Assembly: GCF_001655675.1 (NCBI RefSeq)
Contig: NZ_LYRP01000002.1
Location: 1-64,000, forward strand
Length of the DNA: 64,000 bases
Direction: 5' to 3'
From: Mangrovibacter phragmitis
GTDB taxonomy: Bacteria > Pseudomonadota > Gammaproteobacteria > Enterobacterales > Enterobacteriaceae
Notes under the pieces: generated by a model
Seen by the model: only the letters and a program-made list of their open reading frames with translations
Databases searched by the model: none
Told to the model about the DNA's origin: nothing
Program-made: the position numbers and the translations under genes
In this document: piece after piece, positions 57,899 through 64,000 of the stretch
Layout: each line of letters starts with the position of its first letter
Numbering within the stretch: the first letter of the stretch is position 1

Positions 57899-58996
57899 AT
57901 GGAAACGATAAAGCCTCACCAGGACATTGCACGGGTCCTTATCTCTGTGCTGTTTATTTCGTTAATGATTATCGCGTGTATCTGGATAGTTCAACCGTTC
58001 ATTCTGGGCTTTGCCTGGGCCGGAACTGTGGTTATTGCCACCTGGCCGGTATTAATTCGGTTGCAAAAGCTGCTGTGGGGAAAACGTATTCTGGCCGTTC
58101 TGGTCATGACACTGCTGCTGATACTGTTGTTTGTTATCCCCATTTCGTTATTAGTGAATAGCCTGGTGGATACCAGCGCTCCACTGGTTAAATCAGCCAG
58201 TTCTGGTCAACTCGCTCCACCCGATTTAGCCTGGTTACAAAGCATCCCGTTCTTTGGTGATAAACTATACAGTTCATGGCATGCCCTGCTCGATGGCGGC
58301 GGCACAACACTGCTTGCTAAAGTGAAACCGTATATTGGTACAACTACTGGCTGGTTTGTTGGCCAGGCGGCGCATTTGGGGCGTTTTCTGATGCACTGCG
58401 CTCTGATGGTGCTGTTCAGCGCCTTACTTTACTGGCGTGGTGAAGACGTCGCTGATGGACTGCGCCGTTTCGCCCGACGGCTCGCGTCTGAGCGCGGTGA
58501 TGCCTCTGTTGTGCTGGCCGCTCAGGCAATCCGCGCGGTCGCGTTAGGCGTTGTCGTCACTGCCCTGGTTCAGGGGATTTTGGGCGGTATTGGCCTGGCT
58601 ATCTGTGGTATCCCTTATGCAACATTACTGAGTGTAGTGATGGTGCTTTGCTGCCTGGTGCAGATTGGCCCATTGCTGGTGCTGATACCAGCAATCATCT
58701 GGCTATACTGGAGCGGGGATAACACCTGGGGAACGGTTCTGCTGGTATGGAGTGCAGTGGTTGGTACGCTGGATAACGTGATTCGTCCCATACTTATCCG
58801 CATGGGGGCAGACCTGCCGATGATTGTTGTCCTGTCCGGTGTTATTGGTGGGTTAATTGCTTTTGGCATGATTGGTGTATTCATTGGCCCGGTAGTACTG
58901 GCCGTGTCTTACCGGTTATTTGCAGCCTGGGTTAACGAAAAAGTCCCCTCTATTGAAAATATTCCCACAGATACCCCACCTTCTTCACAAGGGTAA
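57899..58996 (+). CDS. ydiK: AI-2E family transporter YdiK
   Basis: A 365-aa polytopic membrane protein of the AI-2E/PerM (UPF0118) superfamily; E. coli YdiK is 370 aa. Hydrophobic segments occur at about residues 14-34, 36-52, 64-86, 156-178, 208-240 and 245-345. A soluble stretch lies between. The family region around GGIGLAICGIPYATLLSVVMVL is present. Substrate unknown. Divergent from ydiJ. Confidence 0.93.
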   Translation: METIKPHQDIARVLISVLFISLMIIACIWIVQPFILGFAWAGTVVIATWPVLIRLQKLLWGKRILAVLVMTLLLILLFVIPISLLVNSLVDTSAPLVKSASSGQLAPPDLAWLQSIPFFGDKLYSSWHALLDGGGTTLLAKVKPYIGTTTGWFVGQAAHLGRFLMHCALMVLFSALLYWRGEDVADGLRRFARRLASERGDASVVLAAQAIRAVALGVVVTALVQGILGGIGLAICGIPYATLLSVVMVLCCLVQIGPLLVLIPAIIWLYWSGDNTWGTVLLVWSAVVGTLDNVIRPILIRMGADLPMIVVLSGVIGGLIAFGMIGVFIGPVVLAVSYRLFAAWVNEKVPSIENIPTDTPPSSQG

Positions 58997-59003
58997 TTGC
59001 CAC

Positions 59004-59038
59004 CTGAACAATCGGGTTTTTCGTACTCGATTGTTCAG
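59004..59038 (+). terminator. Hairpin after ydiK
   Basis: Perfect 11-bp inverted repeat CTGAACAATCG and CGATTGTTCAG with a 13-nt loop that contains a T-run. No T-run follows the stem, so it may block read-through into rprA or simply cap the ydiK mRNA. Confidence 0.55.
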
Positions 59039-59136
59039 CAAAGCTTATTGATTTATTCATTTTTCGCCCACTCTTCGCACTCATTCTTTTTCATTACACT
59101 GAATAACATTTTTTACTATTTATAAACATTTAACTA

Positions 59137-59181
59137 TTGAGACGAATCCGATCGACGACTCAGTGACGTGATGACTATCAT
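59137..59181 (+). promoter_or_regulatory. rprA promoter with candidate RcsB box
   Basis: TTGAGACGAATCCGATC (59137-59153) closely resembles the RcsB-binding sequence in front of E. coli rprA. TATCAT (59176-59181) is a suitable -10, 7 bp before the predicted 5' end. Control by the Rcs envelope-stress phosphorelay is therefore expected. Confidence 0.7.
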
Positions 59182-59186
59182 AAGCT

Positions 59187-59290
59187 CAGTCTTATAAATC
59201 ACATCTGGTTTATAAACATGAATCCCCTGAGTGAAACAACGAATTGCTGTGTGTAGTCTTTGCCCATCTCCCACGATGGGCTTTTTTTTT
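59187..59290 (+). ncRNA. rprA: Small regulatory RNA RprA
   Basis: A ~104-nt Hfq-dependent RNA that in E. coli activates rpoS translation and represses csgD and ydaM. The region from 59221 (AATCCCCTGAGTGAAACAAC, then GAATTGCTGTGTGTAGTC) to the terminator is the same as in E. coli as I recall it. The 5' stem TTATAAATC...GGTTTATAA is kept with changed loop bases. The terminator is GCCCATC-TCCCAC-GATGGGC plus nine T (59262-59290). Placed after ydiK as in E. coli. Confidence 0.96.
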
Positions 59291-59357
59291 GCTCCGGTAA
59301 TCCGACACACTGGAAAACGCAACGCGCCACCGTTGACAGGCGCGTTACCGTTAGTTT

Positions 59358-61736
59358 TTACCCTGCGGTTTCCTCTGTATGACTTAACATGCGCCAGTCA
59401 CGAGCCAGAACAACGGGTTTATCTCCCGTAAGATTGACCGTAACACACTGCTGGATAGCGTCACTGTTAGTACCTAACATCAGCTCAAATTCACCAGGTT
59501 CAACGACTCGCTGGCCCATCTTATTGGTGAAATTCAGCATATCGGTCGGCACCGAGATAGTTAACCGGGTAGTCGCCCCCGGGGCCAGCCTGACGCGGTG
59601 GAATGCTTTTAATTCCTTCACCGGGCGCACCAGCGAGGCGACTTTATCATGCACATAAAGTTGGATAACTTCACTGCCAGAGCGCACGCCGCGATTGGTG
59701 ACTGATAAAGCGATATTAATGGTTCCTCCTTGCGCGGGTAGCGTTGCCTCATGTAACTCAGCCTGGTCCAGAACAAAATCCCCCCACCCCAGACCAAACC
59801 CGAAGGGATAGCGGGCACCAAAATGAAACGCATAAGGTGTGCCACCACTTTTCAGCTTGTGGTTATAGTAATATGGCATCGCTCCGGCACTTTTGGGCGC
59901 AGATAATACCAGACGCCCTTCAGGCTCCCGGTTCCCCGCCAAAATGTCTGCGACAGCATGGCCACCTTCCTGGCCCGGAGCCCACGCCATTAACAATGCC
60001 GCGACCTGTTGTTCCAACCCACCCAGATGGTACGGGCGCCCGCCAGTCATCACCACAATAACGGGTTTCCCGGTGTGGACCAGCGCCTCAAGCAATGCCT
60101 GTTGTACACCCGGCAGTGCCAGTGTATCGGTATCAGAGCCCTCACCACAGGTACCACTTTGAAACAAACCAGCCAGATCACCCACACAGGCAATCACCAC
60201 ATCTGCTTGCTGAGCCGCCGACACGGCCTCAGGGATTAAGCTGGTATCCTGTGAAACCGGAGACGACTGGCGGGGTTTCCCTTCACTTTCACCAGGAAAG
60301 ACCGGAGCACCCGCCTGGCGGTGCTCAATAATGTGGCACCCTTTGGCGTAACGAACCCGATTTTCACCAAACTGCTGCCGGATTCCGGCAAGTAATGTCA
60401 CAACCTGATCTGCCTGTTCCTGAGCATCACTGATTATCAGATGAACAGGGAAACTGTAGCCACTCAGCAAAGCCAAAGGATCGTCTGCTACCGGACCAAT
60501 CACCGCCAGTGAAGGCGTATCGGTGAGTGGTAAAATGCCGTTGTTTTCAAGCATAGTGACAGAACGTGCCGCACACTCTCTGGCAAGGGAACGTGTTTCT
60601 GGCTCCTGTAAAGCAAGCTTATCCAGATCTGCATAGGGGTGTTCAAACAGACCAAGCCGGAATTTTTCGGTCAACACACGAGAGACAATCTCATCAATCT
60701 TGTCCATAGTAATCAGACCTTCAGCCACCGCTTCGGCAAGATGGCTGGCACAATCCGCTTTGGGGAGTTCAATATCCAGCCCGGCATTAAATGCCTGCGC
60801 AGCAGACTCCATGGGGCTATGGCTGACACCATGATGCTGATGCAGCAGGCTCACACCACCGTAGTCAGCGACAATCAGCCCGTCAAAGCCCCATTGGTCA
60901 CGTAATACCCGGGTAAGCAGGAAAGTATCACTGTGAGTGGGCTGGTTATCGATATCGTGATAGGCGGGCATCACTGAACCGGCATTGGCAAGGCGTACCG
61001 CCATTTCGAAAGGCAACAGAAAAGTGTCATTCAGCTCGCAAAAGCCGAGGTGCACAGGCGCATGGTTCCGCGCTCCTTCGCTAAACGAGTGGCCGGCATA
61101 ATGCTTGAGGGTTGCCAGCAAATCACGGTTTGGCCCTTGTAACCCTTTTACATACTGTGTAGCCATAACCCCAACTAAGTAAGGATCCTCACCAAAGGTT
61201 TCTTCTGTTCTCCCCCAGCGCACATCCCTGGAAACATCCAGCACTGGCGCAAGTCCCTGATGGCAGCCAATCGCTCTGGCTTCGCGGCCAATTGCACCGG
61301 CAACCGCGTTAATCAGTTGCGGATCCCAGGTTGATGCATAATTGAGTGGTGATGGAAATAACGTGGCATCTTTGCACAATACCCCCACGAGGCACTCTTC
61401 ATGGAACAACGCCGGTATCCCTAACCGGCTCTCTTCCACCAGCGTTTTTTGCAGACGATTCGCCGCCATCACACCTTCTCGCGGTGAGACACTGTGGGTA
61501 CCAAGTGGACGAGTTATTTGACCAATTCCTTTTTTCAACTGCTCAGCCAGAGCAATTTGCTGTGTCGCACCTGAAAACGTATCGCTCATATCCAGACGTT
61601 CTTTATGGAAACCTTCCGGCGATAGCACCAGCCACATTGCTCCCATTTGGGCGAACTTTTCTTCGGGTGTCATCCGGGCCAGTAAGTCAGCCACCCGAGC
61701 CTTAACAGGCTGGCGGGGATCTGTATACATCGTCAT
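59358..61736 (-). CDS. Glycoside hydrolase family 3 beta-glycosidase
   Basis: A 792-aa GH3 enzyme (beta-glucosidase or beta-xylosidase type), with no signal peptide, so it should act in the cytoplasm on an imported glycoside. The N-terminal TIM barrel has KHYAGH (~211-216) and the nucleophile Asp291 in LIVADYGGVS. The alpha/beta sandwich domain (~395-600) contains NNGILPLTDTPSLAVIGP and VMTGGRPYHLGG. A C-terminal fibronectin type III-like domain includes VTNRGVRSGSEVIQLYV. Start ATG 61736 follows GGAGT. It lies 3 bp after a GPH symporter, forming an uptake-and-hydrolysis operon. The exact sugar cannot be told from sequence. Confidence 0.92.
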   Translation of the reverse strand: MTMYTDPRQPVKARVADLLARMTPEEKFAQMGAMWLVLSPEGFHKERLDMSDTFSGATQQIALAEQLKKGIGQITRPLGTHSVSPREGVMAANRLQKTLVEESRLGIPALFHEECLVGVLCKDATLFPSPLNYASTWDPQLINAVAGAIGREARAIGCHQGLAPVLDVSRDVRWGRTEETFGEDPYLVGVMATQYVKGLQGPNRDLLATLKHYAGHSFSEGARNHAPVHLGFCELNDTFLLPFEMAVRLANAGSVMPAYHDIDNQPTHSDTFLLTRVLRDQWGFDGLIVADYGGVSLLHQHHGVSHSPMESAAQAFNAGLDIELPKADCASHLAEAVAEGLITMDKIDEIVSRVLTEKFRLGLFEHPYADLDKLALQEPETRSLARECAARSVTMLENNGILPLTDTPSLAVIGPVADDPLALLSGYSFPVHLIISDAQEQADQVVTLLAGIRQQFGENRVRYAKGCHIIEHRQAGAPVFPGESEGKPRQSSPVSQDTSLIPEAVSAAQQADVVIACVGDLAGLFQSGTCGEGSDTDTLALPGVQQALLEALVHTGKPVIVVMTGGRPYHLGGLEQQVAALLMAWAPGQEGGHAVADILAGNREPEGRLVLSAPKSAGAMPYYYNHKLKSGGTPYAFHFGARYPFGFGLGWGDFVLDQAELHEATLPAQGGTINIALSVTNRGVRSGSEVIQLYVHDKVASLVRPVKELKAFHRVRLAPGATTRLTISVPTDMLNFTNKMGQRVVEPGEFELMLGTNSDAIQQCVTVNLTGDKPVVLARDWRMLSHTEETAG

Positions 61737-61739
61737 GGG

Positions 61740-63131
61740 TTACTCCTGTATTGCCGGGTTTAAACCGGGTTCCGGGTTAGAAATATGTTGGCGTTTGGCC
61801 GCCAGTTCATTAGCGATGGCAGCCACTTTACGGTTATTCAGTTTGTAGAAGCACAACAGTACGACGATGGACAAAAACAGCGCCGCGGGAATGAAGGTAA
61901 ATAATGCGTTGATGGTATGCAGAACAGCCGGAGCCTGTTCGGTGACATTGGCCTGGTAACTGACCAGCCCCAAAATCCAGCCCACGACCGCGCCCCCCAA
62001 TGCCAGCCCCATTTTGATGGCGAACAGGGCCGTAGAAAAGACCAGACCGTCCAGCCTGCGGCCTGTGCGGTGTTCTTCATAATCGACGACATCTGATAAC
62101 ATGGACCACTGCAGAGGCGTGGTCAGGTTCTGAATAAAGCTGAACACAATATTCAGGGCCAGTATCCAGCCGATATACGCTGCAGGGATAAAAAAGATAG
62201 CGATGCACGGCACCATAAAAATCAGGGTAGTGAACTGATAGGCTCTTACCCGGTCCACCCGGCCCAGAACCCAACCGGACAACAATGCGCCAGACAAAGC
62301 AGCTACCATCCCACTGACAATAAAGACAAAAGTCATGTCCGGGCGCATCAACAGATATTTGACGTAATACATCGTGGTTGACCCGCGCACCACTACCGCC
62401 GTCAACAACAGAATATTCAACGCAAATACCAAACGCCACTGGCTGTTTTTCGCCAGCGATTTCAGGTCCGCCAGCATACTGCCTGGCGCGCTGCTTTCAG
62501 GTATATAGCGTTCGCGGGTCATGGCAAAACAGCAGAAAAACAAACCAATCCCCAGTAAACCCATCAGGCTCATTGCCAGAAAAAAACCTTTCTGTTGATT
62601 ACCCTGACCCAGCCACTCCATCAAGGGCAAAGCCAGCACAGTGACGATTAACCCACCGGTAAATGACAGGCCAAAACGCCAGGACTGTAACGAATGCCGT
62701 TCACCAGGATGCAGTGTCAAGGCACCAGGCATGGCGCAATAAGGCACATTGATAGCGGAGTACACAAGGCTAAGGAGTGTATAGGTCACACAGGCATAGA
62801 TAATTTTACCTGTCGGCCCCACATCCGGTACATAAAACGTTATCAGGCAACTCACACCAAAAGGAATGGCAAACCACAATAACCAGGGGCGAAAACGCCC
62901 ATGCCGGGTACGTGTCCGGTCAACAATAGCGCCTATACAAGGGTCAGTAATTGCATCGATGGCCCGCACCACCAAAAACATCGTGCCCATAATAGCTGCA
63001 GGTAACCCAAACACATCGGTATAGAACCAGGCCAGAAACAGCGTTGCTGTTTGCCAGACCAGCGCACTGGCCATATCACCTAACCCATAGCCAATTTTAT
63101 CTTTCAATGTAAGAACCGGCACAGTATTCAT
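61740..63131 (-). CDS. GPH-family glycoside:cation symporter
   Basis: A 463-aa sugar symporter of the glycoside-pentoside-hexuronide family (relatives: YicJ, XynP, UidB, MelB), with 12 predicted spans. Family motifs are DKIGYGLGDMASALVWQ at the start, RAIDAITDPCIGAIVDRTRTRHGRFRPWLLW (MelB-like cation-site Asp residues, ~58-88) and YCAMPGALTLHPGERHSLQSWR. Start ATG follows AGGTGG. Upstream in the same operon as the GH3 glycosidase, so it probably brings in a beta-linked oligosaccharide, possibly xylo- or gluco-type. Confidence 0.93.
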   Translation of the reverse strand: MNTVPVLTLKDKIGYGLGDMASALVWQTATLFLAWFYTDVFGLPAAIMGTMFLVVRAIDAITDPCIGAIVDRTRTRHGRFRPWLLWFAIPFGVSCLITFYVPDVGPTGKIIYACVTYTLLSLVYSAINVPYCAMPGALTLHPGERHSLQSWRFGLSFTGGLIVTVLALPLMEWLGQGNQQKGFFLAMSLMGLLGIGLFFCCFAMTRERYIPESSAPGSMLADLKSLAKNSQWRLVFALNILLLTAVVVRGSTTMYYVKYLLMRPDMTFVFIVSGMVAALSGALLSGWVLGRVDRVRAYQFTTLIFMVPCIAIFFIPAAYIGWILALNIVFSFIQNLTTPLQWSMLSDVVDYEEHRTGRRLDGLVFSTALFAIKMGLALGGAVVGWILGLVSYQANVTEQAPAVLHTINALFTFIPAALFLSIVVLLCFYKLNNRKVAAIANELAAKRQHISNPEPGLNPAIQE

Positions 63132-63339
63132 GATGTTCCACCTTTCATCAGCTGAGCTCCTTAAGCCTTCATGGTTGAAAACTGGGAGCTTGTTGTTTTT
63201 TGTTGTTTGTGGGTAACACTCAGGTACCCAGTAACTATTTCGCAGCGGGCAAGAAACAACAATTGCCGAAATTTATCCGGCTATTATGTTTTTTTGCTTA
63301 AAAGGCGTAAGTGTGAAGTGACGCGGTGTGTGGAAAAGA
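63132..63339 (-). promoter_or_regulatory. Promoter region of the GPH-GH3 operon
   Basis: About 210 bp between the ppsA terminator and the symporter. No regulator gene is adjacent, so the operon is controlled by something encoded elsewhere. I see no clear operator; a T-rich run (63193-63209) and AT-rich stretch (63281-63300) are the only features. Confidence 0.4.
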
Positions 63340-63367
63340 AAAACGCCATGCAGATGCATGGCGTTTT
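63340..63367 (-). terminator. Terminator of ppsA
   Basis: AAAACGCCATGCA-GA-TGCATGGCGTTTT, 22 bp beyond the ppsA stop; read on the minus strand it ends with a TTTTCTTTTCC run. Confidence 0.88.
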
Positions 63368-63389
63368 ACATAACAAAGCAGTAAGGTGA

Positions 63390-64000
63390 TTATTTGGCAA
63401 GTTCTGCCAGATCAAGCCAGGTTTGTACCACCGTATCCGGGTTAAGTGACAGGCTGTCTATACCCTGCTCCATCAGCCAGGCAGCAAAATCCTCATGGTC
63501 AGAAGGCCCCTGCCCACAGATACCCACATATTTACCTTGTTTTTTAGCCGCTTTGATTGCCATAGAGAGCAACGCTTTCACTGCATCATTACGTTCATCA
63601 AACAACTCAGAAACCACGCCAGAGTCCCTGTCCAGGCCCAGCGCCAACTGAGTCATGTCATTTGAACCGATGGAGAAACCGTCAAAGTGTTCAAGGAACG
63701 CTTCAGCCAGCAGCGCATTTGACGGAATTTCGCACATCATTATCACTTTCAGGCCATTATCACCCCGTTTGAGCCCCTGACTTGCCAGTTCATCAACCAC
63801 AGCTTTCGCCTGGCTAACAGTACGAACAAAGGGGATCATCACTTCAACATTGGTCAGCCCCATCGTGTTACGGACGCGTTTTACGGCTTCGCATTCAAGG
63901 GCAAAGCACGCTCTGAAATCCGGCGAAACATAGCGGCCAGCACCACGGAAACCCAGCATCGGGTTTTCTTCATGAGGTTCATAACGTTCTCCCCCCAACA
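63390..64000 (-). CDS. ppsA: Phosphoenolpyruvate synthase, 3' part only
   Basis: C-terminal ~203 residues of PpsA, which makes PEP from pyruvate and ATP for gluconeogenesis; the gene runs off the right edge. The PEP/pyruvate-binding barrel domain shows [13 protein letters not shown], the metal-site [38 protein letters not shown] and the catalytic-Cys loop [14 protein letters not shown]. Ends [14 protein letters not shown], nearly as in E. coli. The open frame has no stop before the edge. Confidence 0.97.
   Translation of the reverse strand, partial: LGGERYEPHEENPMLGFRGAGRYVSPDFRACFALECEAVKRVRNTMGLTNVEVMIPFVRTVSQAKAVVDELASQGLKRGDNGLKVIMMCEIPSNALLAEAFLEHFDGFSIGSNDMTQLALGLDRDSGVVSELFDERNDAVKALLSMAIKAAKKQGKYVGICGQGPSDHEDFAAWLMEQGIDSLSLNPDTVVQTWLDLAELAK

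Noticed and set aside
59231..59431. 66-codon plus-strand reading starting inside rprA
   Set aside because: Overlaps the RNA, its terminator and the GH3 gene end; no family resemblance.

Overview
The window comes from the chromosome of a gammaproteobacterium of the family Enterobacteriaceae. The evidence is nearly continuous gene-order agreement with the 36-38 min region of Escherichia coli (fumA-manA ... rsxABCDGE-nth ... slyA ... purR-cfa ... pykF-lpp-suf ... ydiK-rprA ... ppsA), near-identical valV/valW tRNAs and lpp, and mid-range base composition. I cannot name the genus. No phage, IS element, CRISPR array or toxin cluster is visible. Most differences from E. coli are small insertions, deletions and intergenic elements.

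Layout. 1-8.5 kb: 5' part of fumA (-), manA, ydgA, a small GNAT acetyltransferase, add, a YfeH-like sodium/bile-acid-type symporter (-), the oxidoreductase ydgJ (-) and ydgK. 8.6-14.9 kb: the rsxABCDGE electron-transfer operon, translationally coupled through to nth (endonuclease III). 15.5-22.5 kb: peptide transporter dtpA, gstA, then on the minus strand pdxY, tyrS, pdxH, mliC and anmK. 22.7-28.6 kb: slyB, slyA (-) with a consensus SlyA operator, the ydhIJK efflux operon, then a Fur box followed by a RyhB-like small RNA gene, then ydhF (-) and ydhL (-). 28.8-32.8 kb: an EptA/MCR-type phosphoethanolamine transferase inserted before nemR-nemA-gloA. 33-36 kb: rnt, grxD (-), mepH, sodB. 36-45.2 kb: ydhP (-), the tiny membrane protein ynhF (-), purR with two PUR boxes, ydhB (-), ydhC, cfa, ribC (-), mdtK and two tRNA-Val genes. 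45.8-54 kb: pykF, lpp, then the sufABCDSE iron-sulfur assembly operon on the minus strand behind a Fur box and a possible IscR site. 54-64 kb: menI (-), ydiJ (-), ydiK, the RcsB-type small RNA rprA, a GH3 glycosidase plus GPH-family sugar symporter operon (-), and the 3' end of ppsA (-).

Functional themes. Iron and redox dominate. The RyhB-like RNA lies in the same window as several iron-enzyme genes: sodB, whose start codon it can pair with over 10 uninterrupted bases, fumA, and the Fur-controlled suf operon. The rsx operon (SoxR reduction), nth (4Fe-4S), grxD and nemRA-gloA (electrophile detoxification) fit the same theme. Envelope functions (slyB, mliC, mepH, lpp, eptA-like, rprA) form a second theme.

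Most notable observations: the RyhB-like gene at the place where E. coli has sodC; a dispersed intergenic repeat of about 83 bp, in three copies, each beside a terminator hairpin; a second exact SlyA-type palindrome upstream of cfa; tandem repeats in rsxC; and the absence of cnu, blr, sodC, lhr and ldtE from their E. coli positions.
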